Positions 52,283 to 63,849 of a stretch of DNA of 64,000 bases are shown piece after piece. Position 1 is the stretch's first letter. Every line of letters starts with the position of its first letter. The stretch is from Eudromia elegans. Its lineage: Eukaryota > Chordata > Aves > Tinamiformes > Tinamidae. The translations under genes and the position numbers were made by a program. A model generated the notes under the pieces. The model did not search any database. It saw only the letters and a list, made by a program, of their open reading frames with translations, and was not told the DNA's origin. The stretch spans positions 186,001-250,000 of the forward strand of contig PTEX01000032.1 in the NCBI GenBank assembly GCA_003342815.1. Direction: 5' to 3'.

Positions 52283-53409
52283 AATCCTACCAGCATAATC
52301 AAATTGCATATTTGATGCTTACAATCTGTCCTTCCTTTTTCCTGGATTTCTTTGAGTCTACAGTGTTATTTTGTGTGCTTTTTCAAAATAATATTTTTCA
52401 CCTCTTAGCAATAAGCTAAGACGGTGTCTTATGCTCTAGAAAGACAGAACTTGGCTGACTTACTGAAGCCTTCTGTATTATAAGCGTTTAACGATGCATC
52501 TGTGAGAAATGAAGGAGCTTCTCTCTGCCAGATTCCAAAGGGGCAGAAAGCTGAGAAAAACATAATCTTCTAGTAGAAAGAGAAAAATAAGTAGAATTTT
52601 GTACTAATGGGAACTGAGTTAGAAATATGCACCGTGCCATGTTAGAGAGCAAGGGCAGTAGAAAGGTGTCTGTGTGTTCAGGTAATGCAGGTTTCTGAAG
52701 TGTGAAACGTCAGAGTGAGTGTTTAGGTTCAGATGCTGAGATTCAGATCAGCAGCAAACAAAGTTTTAAGCCCTTGCCATTCTCCTGGGCTGTTTTCATC
52801 TGATGTTACCTCTTCCTTCGTGCTTTTTTTCACCCCCAAATCCAAGTGTTGGGAGCATCTCATAGGCCAAAGGTCTCCCCTCTTCCAAACTGCCTCTTTC
52901 ACAGAGGCATAGCAGGGCAACTCCTATATCCCAGCATGCAAAAGATCAATTGGCAGAAAAACTAAGCTCAAGATTTTATATTGGCAGGCCAAATCTCTCG
53001 GAAGGGCTGGAAAGCTCTGGCGTTGTGGGATGTGTGATCTGTGCTGCTAACTGAACTTTGCTGCACGAGCCAACCTTGAATGCAATTCAAGGCAAGTAAC
53101 AAGTTTACTTCAGCTAAATTCCAGTCGCAGCTAAACATATAGCTGATGTTTCATTCAGTTTGCTACCCCTGAGTATTCAGCACTTGGTAGATAGCAATTA
53201 GTTCCTAATGTTTGGTGATACCCTACTCCTCCTTTACAGGAAATCTCAACATTTTATGTAACTATCTGACATTAAGCTGTCACAATCTACTACATCTGCA
53301 GAACTCTATATTGAATATAATGCACAGTACTATGACAGTGTGGGTGGACAACATAATCGGGCATCCTCAAAGGCACCTAAATCTGTGAGCAACCTACACA
53401 CTGCGCCTG

Positions 53410-53417
53410 TATAAAAG
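53410..53417 (+). promoter_or_regulatory. TATA box of a candidate promoter
   Basis: TATAAAAG, a consensus TATA box, lies about 30 bases upstream of a likely start at 53440 and 65 bases before a good donor (53475). It could drive BRS3, whose coding exon has a strong acceptor at 54696, or the small ORF at 53760. Confidence 0.4.
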
Positions 53418-53439
53418 GACATATTATGGTTGATCGTGA

Positions 53440-53474
53440 CAAGAACTTCTCTTCTAAAGGAGCTCAATAAAAAG
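53440..53474 (+). other. Candidate untranslated first exon
   Basis: Segment between the position expected for transcription start from the TATA box and a donor GTAAGC at 53475. A short uORF (ATG at 53427 reading 14 codons to TAA) overlaps it if transcription starts a little earlier. The start point is an estimate. Confidence 0.3.
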
Positions 53475-53759
53475 GTAAGCAGAATTTTTAATCCATGCAT
53501 CTTTTCTGTATCAGTAACTCCTTCTTCTACTAGGCCACAGGGCAGGTTGTACTTTGTATGACCATCTGGTAATAATAGCATAGCTGTGCTTGCAAAGACT
53601 TGGATTGGGAGAGGGTAGATTAGACCTTTCAAGCATAGTACTTAGAAGAGGGTTTTTAACTAATTTTCATAGCTTGATTTCCATTTGGGTGTTTGTGTGT
53701 GCATATAGGTAAAATAAATAAACTTGGCTATAAGATCACTTTAATGTTTTGAGCAGACT

Positions 53760-53999
53760 ATGTTCTCTACTCTAAAGTCACAGCCTGCTGGAAACAAAAA
53801 TACTCCAGCCATTGATCTCCCTTTTCAAGACACAAATATCAATCCTTTGACATCTCTCTCTCTTGCATTATTTAGAAATAATGGAAGCTTCCTTAAGCTT
53901 AAGGAAGTCTCAGGTAGTTTGACTCGGACAAATCATATTCCTCATCCCTGGGCTTACAATAACATTAAACCTGGGTTCATCACACAACCGAGTTTCTGA
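53760..53999 (+). CDS. Hypothetical 79-residue ORF between ADGRG4 and BRS3
   Basis: An ATG three bases after a possible splice acceptor (GAGCAG, 53756) opens a 79-codon frame ending TGA at 53999. The product is Asn/Ser/Thr-rich, has no signal peptide or membrane segment, and ends with Pro/Trp/Tyr-containing sequence ('IPHPWAYNNIKPGFITQPSF'). A polyA signal follows at 54143, and a TATA box and donor precede it, so all parts of a small two-exon gene are present. The acceptor is weak and ORFs of this length occur by chance, so it may be non-coding. I recognise no homologue. Confidence 0.25.
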   Translation: MFSTLKSQPAGNKNTPAIDLPFQDTNINPLTSLSLALFRNNGSFLKLKEVSGSLTRTNHIPHPWAYNNIKPGFITQPSF

Positions 54000-54142
54000 T
54001 TTCACTGTTGACTTATCTAAAGATCACAAAACCCATAGTGCTAATGTGTGACTGAGGTAGCATAACAAAAGGTTACTTTCCTCTTAAAAGATTTAGTTCA
54101 TAAATTGTACCATTCAAAGGTGATAAATATGTGACTTAATGC

Positions 54143-54148
54143 AATAAA
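54143..54148 (+). terminator. PolyA signal after the 79-codon ORF
   Basis: AATAAA 144 bases past the stop of the hypothetical ORF. It would only be used if that transcript exists. Confidence 0.25.
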
Positions 54149-54696
54149 ATAGGCTTCTGTACCGTAACAGTCTACAGACCTGTTCAAAATTCAGTTTCAG
54201 CTGTGGCTTTGATGTCAATGAGACTGTTTCCAGGGACAAGCCTAGATATTAATGTGTTTTGTTAGCAGGATGATGGACATAAATTTCCATCTTAAATTGC
54301 CTTTTGAAAGATCGCTGCATTACAGTGATAGAAATCAGAGCAAAGACAAGCACAGACGGTCTCTATGGCTTTTTTTCAACAACTGCTATGTATATTTTGA
54401 GATATTTTTATCTAACATTAAGGCATATTGTAGATGTTTATGTGAAATTAGCAGATTCTATGTTTATCTATACTACAGAGAAAACTATTTCAGGTTTTCA
54501 TTTTGATTCCTTTTTAGAATATTTTGGAAAATATTAAGGAATATTTTCTAGGTAGTATACAAACCCTAATAGTATAGTAATTATAATATGATATTTATTC
54601 ACAAGATTCCTCTATGAAAAAAAAGATAATTTCAGCTAATATCCTTAAAGAAATCCCTTTTCTCTTTTTTTTCCTCCTCCTTCTCTTCTCCTGTAG

Positions 54697-54938
54697 CTGA
54701 AAAGCCAATAAAAAAATTCTCCACCTCCCACACTGTTCAGAACTAGATCTGTGTGCATTTATCCCAAGCATGTTTTGAGACCCAGAAGGGGATGAAAGTA
54801 GTTAATGTGCAACAAGAATCTTAACTTCAGACACAAATCTGTACCTTTATATTGACCTCGCTGATATACTGCAAGCCAAATATTAAACAAGTTTTGATCG
54901 ATTTAAGTCCAGCCTGGGGAGAAGAAGCAGTTAAAGGA
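54697..54938 (+). other. BRS3: BRS3 5' leader with a strong upstream acceptor
   Basis: A long, nearly pure pyrimidine tract ending CTGTAG at 54696 is an excellent acceptor, so BRS3 exon 1 probably starts at 54697 and is preceded by an untranslated exon, perhaps 53440-53474. No in-frame upstream ATG competes with 54939. Confidence 0.4.
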
Positions 54939-57900
54939 ATGGCTCGAGCATACTTGCATTCATCTAATCAGACTTCATGTGCATCTACAAATGGTACAGA
55001 ACTGAAATCAACCACTGATAACGAAACCACAAATGAAAAATGGACTGAAGACTCCTTTCCGGGATTAGAAATACTGTGTACAATTTATGTTACATATGCT
55101 GTGATCATTTCGGTGGGTCTCCTGGGAAATGCTATCCTCATCAAAGTCTTTTTCAAGATTAAATCAATGCAGACCGTTCCAAATATCTTCATCACCAGCC
55201 TGGCGTTTGGAGACCTGCTGCTGTTACTAACTTGTGTGCCTGTAGACGCAACACGTTACATTGTGGATACCTGGCTCTTCGGAAGGATTGGGTGCAAGCT
55301 GCTCTCTTTCATCCAGTTAACCTCAGTCGGAGTGTCAGTGTTCACACTGACTGTTCTCAGTGCTGACAGGTGGGTCCAACGCAACTGATTTGCCGGGGAA
55401 TATCTCGGGTATGAAGTTAGAAATGAATAAAAGAGTAGAAATTATCATTCTGCATAATAATACATGGCACACTGAAATAACTAACCTCCTTCTTCCATTT
55501 AATTTAATAATATATGTTCTTGTAGAAATTACGGGAGTTCTTTTTAATGAAGTGAGACTCTTTGTAAGTATTCTGACCTTTTTGTAGTTTGAAGTGCAGT
55601 AAATTCTTTTCTGTCTTGCACCGAAAAGGTAAATTACTTAAGCCTCAGAAAAGACAGTATATTGGTGCTATCTAGTGGTGCACTAAAGCAGTCAATGAAG
55701 ATGAAAAATAGATCAGTGGAAATGACTGGGGAAAGCAGAAATCCTTCCTCTTATGCATTTCAATCAGAGTCTAAAAATCTTAGAACTAAAATAACTGATA
55801 TGGGTAAGAAGCTACCAGTGAAGACATAAGAGACGGTGGAACAAATTACTTTCAGGACTTGCAGTTTGATGGTTACCAGAATACTCTCATTTTCAGTTTG
55901 ACAAGTACTTAGCGTGATATGGATTTAACGTGGCATTTAATTTGAATATTTTTCTCTGCTTTATACTTACAGTTCTTGTATCTTTCCCAGAGCAATGTTA
56001 ACGTAGATGCTGTGAAATTAAACTCAGACTGCATGTTAGTGGGGATCAGAGACAGTGATCTCTACCCTTTCCCTTCAGGCTGCTCAAATTATATTCTTTC
56101 CTGGTCTATTTTTTGAGATGAGGTACCCAGACCAGCACAAGGATACAGATAATTGCACAGTATTCTCTCTTTTGGTCTCTGTTGTTTTCCTAATAATGTG
56201 CATGCTTGAATTTGATATATTTATAAACTCATTAATCAGTTTCATCCTTTTACAAGTTTTGCACACGAATTTCTCCACTAACTTTCGGTGTAGCTCCATG
56301 AATGTAGGAGAGATGGTCCCTTTACTGATTCTATTCAAAATAAATAAAGCACCTCTCCTTAGGAAGGCTTCCATGACAAATCCTGCCAGGCAACTCATCA
56401 TTTTCATAGAATTTAAATCCATGATTACAATTATTTTTTGTATATCAATCTTTATTGTAAAGAGCTTATATTTGCATTGATTTTCAAAATGGTTCTATGA
56501 ACTTCACTTGGCAAGAACAAGGATGGTTTTAAGGGCAAGAAGTTTAACTCACTAGATCTCGCGTTGCTACTGCATCCCTTGACGCTCCGATGTTGGTCGT
56601 TTTCAGGTACAGAGCCATCGTTAAGCCCTTGGAACTGCAGACTTCGGATGCACTCCTGAAGACCTGCTGCAAAGCTGGCTGTGTTTGGATCGTCTCCATG
56701 ATACTTGCAATCCCGGAGGCTGTTTTTTCAGATTTATATTCTTTTAGTAATCCTGAGAAGAACGTAACTTTTGAAGCATGTGCCCCCTATCCTGTGTCCG
56801 AGAAGATACTGCAGGAAGCTCACTCCTTGGTTTGCTTCTTAGTGTTCTATATTGTACCATTAGCTGTCATTTCTGTCTATTATTTTCTTATTGCCAGAAC
56901 ATTATACAAAAGTACATTCAACATGCCAGCAGAGGAACCTGGTCATGCCCGTAAGCAGGTAAGATGTGGTCAAGTGCTATTGCCCTATTTTCCCACATGT
57001 GTGAATGGCATTTTAGTTTTTGAGTGCAAAATCTTTACTTCAAAATATGTGCAAATAGGCAACTAAAATACTCCATAAACTCAATGCAAATTCAAATTCA
57101 GCTATGCGCTTAAGCACATGCTTATGAATCACTAACTTAGCTGTGGGTGTGCATGAGAGAGATGATTTTTTTGTTTTGTGTTTTAACTTTCTTATGACCC
57201 CATTAAACTCAGAAGTTATAACACTCAACTCTGAACATAAAGATCTCATTTGCATTAGGATTAAAAGGTGTGACATTAATAAACATTAGCTGAGCTGACA
57301 CATTAACCATTGTCCTTTCAAACTGAAGTGCTTCCAAGCGATTTATAAAGGAAAGGAATTGTGTTCTAACCAGAAATACTTTGTTGAAAGGAAAAAAGTG
57401 ATTTATCTTTCTGTTTCGTAACTATTTTGGGTTTTTGTTCACTAATGCATTGAGATTGATCAATGTTAGCCGTCTTAGAGGCCTTTAGAAATCACCACCA
57501 AACATGTGTGTTACTAATTGCTATTAATACTAGATTTGCCTTATTTTCTCCTAGATTGAATCCCGCAAAAGAGTTGCAAAAACAGTGCTGGTGCTCGTTG
57601 CTCTCTTTGCCTTTTGCTGGCTGCCTAACCACATCCTCTACCTATACCGCTCTTTCACGTACCACTCTTCTATAGATGCTTCTGCCTTTCATCTGATAGC
57701 TACTATTTTCTCCCGTGCCTTGGCCTTCAGCAATTCCTGTGTCAACCCTTTCGCTCTTTATTGGCTGAGTAAAAGCTTCCGGCAACACTTTAAAAAGCAA
57801 ATCTCGTGCTGCAAGGCAAAACTTCGTGCTAAACCTCCCAGTGCTGCCCAGAGTAACACACCTACCCGAGCGCTGTCGGTCACAGGCAGCACACACGGCT

Positions 57901-57962
57901 CGGAAATCAGTGTCACCCTCCTCACAGATTACAGTATCACAAAAGAAGAGGAAAGTGTTTAG
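54939..57962 (+). CDS. BRS3: Bombesin receptor subtype 3 (avian BRS-3.5 type), 3 exons
   Basis: Class A GPCR of the bombesin family, Gq-coupled in studied orthologues. Exons 54939-55369, 56607-56958 and 57555-57962 total 1,191 bases, 396 residues (human 399). The ATG at 54939 is chosen because Met-Ala-Arg and the Asn-Gln-Thr sequon at residue 10 align with the human start. All landmarks are present: N-glycosylation sites at 10, 18 and 28; Cys-119 and Cys-202 for the loop disulfide; DRY at 143-145; 'FCWLPNH' in TM6; 'NPFALY' in TM7; and a Cys pair in the tail ('SCCKAK') for palmitoylation. TM1-TM3 are almost identical to human. Three of the four GRPR ligand-selectivity positions are GRPR-like (Gln-126, Pro-204, Arg-293) and Ser-314 is BRS3-like. 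The open frame before 54939 has no ATG. The gene is intact. Confidence 0.97.
55370..56606 (+). other. BRS3: BRS3 intron 1
   Basis: 1.24 kb between GTGGGT and TTTCAG, phase 2, splitting the codon of Arg in DRY. That intron position is conserved in the bombesin receptor family. Open frames near 56055-56480 on both strands have no supported identity. Confidence 0.85.
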
Positions 57963-58462
57963 GCCATCTGTGGTGAAGAGGAACAGAAACTGAGTGTCTC
58001 TAATCACGATGCTGCTATCTGGATCCTGGAACGGGCTGCCTTTGCCTGCACTGTCTGTGCAATTTTCAGGAGTTCCTAATTCCTATAATTATTCAACGAG
58101 GAAAAAAAAAATCAAACTGTGTGGGAGAAGAAGCTAAAGCAGCTGAACATTTCAATGTAAGCTTAGTCAAAGGAAATATTCAAGTTCCACAGAATGAATA
58201 CGGATCCTTAACTGAAATTTCTGTACTGGGCAGGACAGGAGTCAGCAAAGCTACAAGGGAATTTCTGCATTGGTTGAGAGAATCGTTTTATTCTTGGGAA
58301 CTTGTTCTTTGATATGTGACTGAAAACTCTCTTTTGTCAAGTATTTGCATCTAAAGCAAGCAAGCAAATATATGTTTCTTCATAACATAGTAAATTAGGC
58401 AGGCTTTTAATTTCTTTTCTTGTCCCAAATGTTAAAAACCCAGTGAATACTTTGGAAAGTAA

Positions 58463-58468
58463 ATTAAA
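58463..58468 (+). terminator. Candidate BRS3 polyA signal (ATTAAA)
   Basis: The common variant ATTAAA lies 500 bases after the BRS3 stop. A canonical AATAAA occurs later at 59361-59366. Which is used cannot be told from sequence. Confidence 0.3.
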
Positions 58469-59360
58469 ATGAAACAAAACTAAAGTCAGCAGTACGGTGT
58501 AGGAGAAAAAGAAGCATCATAGGCCAGCTCTGCCTGCTGCTGGTAGAGATTGCTTCAAAAATCCAGGTAACAACTGCCTGCAGTTAGAAGGGATGCCCTG
58601 ATTCCCTCCAGTTCTGAAGGAAGTCAAGGGAATGAGCAGGTGATCACACCTCTCAAACAGGATAAGCACATTTAACCACATTTGTAAAATCTTTTGAAAG
58701 CGATAGATAAAGCAGCTCAACAGAGAAGTACTCTTTACTGTCATATGACAACATCAAGAAATCAGTGTGGATTGTGACTGCTTTAGTTTGGATTAGCAAG
58801 GCGCTTTTGAAGCAAACTGCTCAAATATCCCCACTTGCCTTACTCTGGTGTGGCTTCATGAGCCACCTGTGGCACATACCTGGATTCTGGTTTCCAAGAG
58901 GAAACTCTGTTTGGTCCATGGAATGAGGTTAGGGCTAGTCTGAAGTAAAACCCCAAACAGTGCAGCCAAGTGCATGTCAGACTAAGCACTTCACTCTACA
59001 GATCCAATCCCAGTGCAGTGTATTGCTTGGTAATGTGGTCATATTTAAGTGGTCTGCAAATTTTCAAGCCTACTATGAGAGCTGGCTTTCTGTATTGTAC
59101 TAATTTTTGAAGTTACTAAACTACTCTCCCTTTTTAATATGATACGTGGATTATACAAGATAGTGGTGTCAGTAACAGAAGTCTGAATTTTATTTCCTGT
59201 TAAAAGGCAAATTAGCCTTGGAAAATGCAACCATCTTCTACAGCTGCACAGAGCCCCAGACCCACCCGTCCAGCTATGTACCATCAGTTGAGTTCAGAAT
59301 GAGACAGAACTCATAGAAAAACCTATTTGCAGCCTCTCTTTTGACAGCCTTAATCAGAAC

Positions 59361-59366
59361 AATAAA
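59361..59366 (+). terminator. Candidate distal BRS3 polyA signal
   Basis: AATAAA 1.4 kb after the BRS3 stop, which would give a 3' UTR of that length. Confidence 0.3.
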
Positions 59367-59399
59367 ACCAAACTATAAATCCCAAGGGCATTCAACGCA

Positions 59400-62300
59400 A
59401 CCCATGCAGCTGCCTTAAACCAGTATAATCAGGCTTGGCCTTATCTTACTAGGTAGTTAATTTACATGATGCAAGATTCTAAGCACTAACTTTCAATGGA
59501 ATCCTGATTCTCCCTTTTATGGTACCAGTTATACAACAGGATGGGACCATTGAAAGAAATGGAAATACAACAGCACAGAAATGCAATTTTATGGTAAAGC
59601 TGTCCCCAGAGACCTCTTTTGACTCTCTCTGTGCTAACGCAACATTGGTACTGAGCTCGGTATCAATATGACAAACGTGCTGCACTTCCTTTGCTTTTTC
59701 CTTAATGGGGCTGCGAGGCGAGATTAGATAAATGAGCCTGCTCAGCTAGCAGGGTACTTTTATCTTCTTGGATCTTACTACAGGCAATTTCAAACAGAAG
59801 AAGAACCAAGAAACATTACTGCTCCTCATGTCATTCATCTTTTCTACTCTAGTTTATTAAAGCCTTTGAAAAATATTTGTCTCTGACAGAGGCTCCTTAA
59901 AAATCACTAGTTCCAAATTCACCATTTTCCTTGCTTTGCATGCAGTTACTTTTGGCTTATGTACCCTCTGTTCTAACTGGATTGTTTACCTTTTTGCAAT
60001 TACTTGCTTTTATTAAATTGATGTTTTTGCTATACACTATTCATGTTTTGGTTAAAGACTGGCCATATTTGATGCCATATTTTAACCATTCCATGTTTTT
60101 ATAATTACATCTTTGCAAGCTGTCATGACAATGTATTAGAGTGATCTATTGGTCAAGATATATTTTTATCTAAATGACCTTATATTCATTGCCTCCATTC
60201 ACCTAGTATAGCTACCCATAAAATTGGATTTGGGGGAAAAGGTTTATTTCCTTTGCAATCTTTTCTCTGTGTTTCTTGGGAGAAAAAAAAAGGACAACTC
60301 TTTCAGCCCTTAGTAATACAAATACAATTCATAATAATTACAATTCAATAATAAGGGAACAATATCTATTAACAGAAATGCTGAGTGTGATTTAGAAAAG
60401 AATTGGCATGAGGAATTAGGGTCTTACTATCCACTCTGAAAGAAAATGTGGAAGAAAGGTGTAAAATATAGACAGAAAGACTCTACCAAAGACTTGTCCC
60501 TGTGGAGTCTTTCTGAGTGGGTAAATACTATTTTTAGGGTGCATCTTTTTTTAATTTTGTGAATGAGATGTGCATACAAACAGCTTTAATGCATACAAAT
60601 GTTCTTGTTAGCAACTGGTTTAGTAGTAATACTCTAATTTGTTTCACATTACAAGATACCACCTTAGTTTGGAAGAACAATGCTTTCCATATATATATAT
60701 AAAAAAAAAGTCAAAGCATGTCTATACTGTAACAAACTGCATCTCTAGCAAATGTCACAGAATATTAAAGTTAGTTCATGAAATGACAGCCATTTTGAAG
60801 CTCAGTTTTCTCTTTTCATAGAAAGTATTTTATGTCGCTGGCAGCCGTGCGTTTTTTATAAGGATAATTCACTTAATAACCTAATTTACACACAGCTACA
60901 GCAGTGGTACTGGCTCTCCCACTGTTCATCTCCTTAGTCAACTGCATTGTGGAATTTCCTTTTTCAATAGTATATTTCAATAGGAAACAGTATTTTGGTT
61001 TTGGCACATCTGGATCTGGCCCTGTCTTTTCTCACACAGCTAAGACCTTTTCATTCCCACTAGACTGAGTATAAAAACAGCTACAGGCTCCAGCCCCCAT
61101 GGAAAGCACAAGCAGGCGGAATCTCCTGTCATTTATCAACATTCACTGCTTGCATTTTTAATATTGCAAAGAATTTTCTAAAAGAAAAAAAAAGGGTAAA
61201 CTGTGACACTTTATCTAATTTTAGCTACTGAATTCCTCATCCTACTTCAATAGGTACCAAAACATCTGTTCCTTGCTAATACCAACTTTTCAGTACACAT
61301 AGTAAATGATACTTTTAGAACAACCCTGAGTCAAGACTTCCTTCTGAAAAGTCAGACACAGACACAAAATTATCATTATGTAATATGCTAATACCTCCTT
61401 TTACTGTGCTCCTTGAGATTTAAAATGGCATCTCCTGACCCAAGCTGCTGAATTCCAGCTCTTAGCCCCATCCCTGAACCATGCAGGTCATCTTTCCCTT
61501 GGCGCAGCAGCAGTGCTTGTGCAACCATGAATTATACTGCTCCAGAGATGGGATCAAGACGAAAGCTGACCTGACATTAGAAAAGAAAAAGTTTTCAGCT
61601 GAATCAGCTCCCTGAGCTGGCTCCCTGTGCAGGAGCTGAAGAGGAAGAGAACAGACATTGGCAACAAGGTAAGAAGCTGTAGATGTGAGCTGCTCTGCTC
61701 TAGCTAAACCTCATGCATGCTGTTACCTGTGGGGGGTGTGGGGGCAATTCAAGGTAGTTTGTCCTCATTTCTGCAGAAAGATAGAGGCGTGCAGATCCCA
61801 TTTACCATACAGCAACTGGTGTGGGGGAGCTCATTATCCCAGCTGCATGCAAGCACGCTTTTATCTCTGTCAGACTGAGGGAATTAAGCTCGGATTTCCT
61901 ACTTCTCCACACTGTGCCCTAATGACTTGTTTCAGCCAGGTCTGCAGTGGAGTGAGTAGAAAATGAAAGAGGCAACTTAAGATACAACTGTTTTACTCCT
62001 ACAGTATCTAAGGCTAAGATTATCTCACTTCCAAAACACGTATTCAGTTCAAACCCTATCTTAGTACAATTGATTTGAGTCCATATTTGTTTCCTCAGTT
62101 AAGAACTGAAACCAGTGCAGTGAACATTAAATCTTAATAACTAACTATAGCTTTTTCTCAAACATCTAATTTAGGCTAGCCCCATCTTTCCAGTGTCAGC
62201 AACATGCCATGGAAAATCTTTTATCTGACCTATACGTGGCTGTATTTTATTTCTTCAAGCATAGTTTATGCTAAGCCTCCAATGCACCCAGTGAAATCTG

Positions 62301-63280
62301 ATGTTGGTTCGAGAGCCAACACGAATGCCTCTTCTTAAGCTGTCAGTTTATAAATGATTACAAAACAATCTTTGGACAACTATCGTAATAGCTCTGCCAA
62401 GAGAAAATTCTTGAAGCGTGGAAGATGTCATTAACTAGGTTGGATGTTCGCTGTGTCGCAGCCAAAGGTTACTAAAATCTGTATTTATAGCCTTAGCAAA
62501 TTTATCTGACAGGCTGTTGACTTGCCAGTTAACTTACGCTGGTCTCTCCCTTCTGGGCTTCCTAAGCTCAGAACTGTATCCTTGATTTTATTATCATTCC
62601 AGTGCATATGACAGGAAAGATATATTTGTTCCCGGAGTATTTATTTCCCAAAAACCTCTGTACTGAATGTCACTCTCATTTTAGAGAGACTGCTTTACCA
62701 CTACAGTCATCTGGCAACCAGCCACTACTAGCTTCAACTGCTCAAATGAATCATTTTAGAAACCTGCATCGCTTCAATAGATTTTTCACATAGTAATAAT
62801 AAAAAAAAAGTGTGCTCACTTTGTTATAAATAATTTTTAACTATATGCCTTAGCAAATAAATTTGCTTTGGATGTAAAGCTGGCTAGATTAGTCTGAGAG
62901 CCACTAGATGGCACCAGATGTCCATCTGTATTGATACTTTTATATATTTGCATTAGTACTTAAAAATAACCTATTTAAGTAAGAATCATTTATTAAAGTG
63001 TCCAGGATGCAGTACTGCAGTGACGGATAATTCAGCAAACTTCACTAGCTCAGATGTGTAGGGCTTTGAGGGCAAGTGTGACCATCTCACAGCACTGATG
63101 AGGCTAAGACGAGGCTGTGGCACTATATTCCTCCAGAGCCAGGCACTTGTAGCCACACAGGTACCTAAAACCTGGGAGCAGAGCTGGTCACAGCACTTCT
63201 AGCAGGACCAGCATCCATGCAAGAGTAAGAACCGAGGTCGTTTCGACCCCAAGCACCCTATTTCAGGGTAATCCACTTCT
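59400..63280. other. Intergenic stretch BRS3-HTATSF1, no supported gene
   Basis: AT-rich sequence without a recognisable gene. Isolated signals are a TATA-like TATAAAAA near 61071 and a consensus donor GTAAGA at 61670 after GCAACAAG. A TA/A-rich simple repeat lies at 60689-60709. No tRNA or clear transposon copy was recognised. Confidence 0.5.
60689..60709. repeat. Short (AT)n plus poly-A tract
   Basis: About six AT units followed by nine further A residues. Confidence 0.8.
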
Positions 63281-63305
63281 TTTTTTTTTTTATCTCTGTT
63301 TCCAG

Positions 63306-63397
63306 TATGACACAAGGTGGACTCTCACTCCCGGGGAGAGGACCCCACCACGCAGAACCACAGCAGCAGCGCGGCTCCTCTCTGTTCGTTCGAACAC
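63306..63397 (+). other. Candidate exon upstream of HTATSF1
   Basis: A T-rich tract ending GTTTCCAG (63305) and a consensus donor GTAAGT (63398) bound 92 bases at the edge of the CpG island. An ATG at 63307 stays open to the donor (30 codons) with CpG-rich Arg/Gln codons. It might be an alternative 5' exon of HTATSF1 fed from a start further left, perhaps via the donor at 61670. It lies about 450 bases before the HTATSF1 start codon. No homology recognised. Confidence 0.3.
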
Positions 63398-63565
63398 GTA
63401 AGTAAAGCCGCACAGGCCCCACGCACCGCCCTCCTCATCATGGCGCCCGCTGAGGCAACCCACGCCCTCGTCCCGCCCCAGAGGCGGGAAAACACGCCCC
63501 GCCCCCTGGGCACGCGCACCGGCCGCCGGCGCCCATCCCGGAAGCATCGTCTTGTCCTCATGCCC

Positions 63566-63570
63566 ATTGG
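63566..63570 (-). promoter_or_regulatory. Inverted CCAAT box
   Basis: ATTGG in the context CCCATTGGCT, about 280 bases upstream of the start codon; a likely NF-Y site. Confidence 0.45.
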
Positions 63571-63582
63571 CTCCATTGCCAT

Positions 63583-63591
63583 TCACGTGAC
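63583..63591 (+). promoter_or_regulatory. E-box TCACGTGAC
   Basis: An eight-base palindrome TCACGTGA plus C, matching the USF/TFE3/MITF class of E-boxes, in the HTATSF1 proximal promoter. Confidence 0.5.
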
Positions 63592-63849
63592 GGCTCGGCG
63601 CGCCGCTCAGTGGCTGAGGGCGAAAAGGGCGGGGCGGCGACGGGTCGGACGGGGCTCGCTTCCGTTCCTGCGCGCGACGGCGGCGCTAGCGGGCGGTGAC
63701 CGGTGGGCGGGAGGGTCTGCGCGTGCCCCCCACTTCCGCGCCGCTTCCGGTAGCGCGATCCTAGGGCGGTGCCTGAGGCGGCGGTGCGGGAGCCCAGGCC
63801 CGGAGTGAGGCTCTCCGGGGCCCCGCCGGGGCCCGCGCGCGCCGACGCC

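Noticed and set aside
54852-54938. Upstream extension of the BRS3 open frame
   Set aside because: It contains no ATG before 54939, and homology to BRS3 starts at Met-Ala-Arg.
56055-56480. Open frames on both strands in BRS3 intron 1
   Set aside because: No homology recognised; the BRS3 frame is complete without them.
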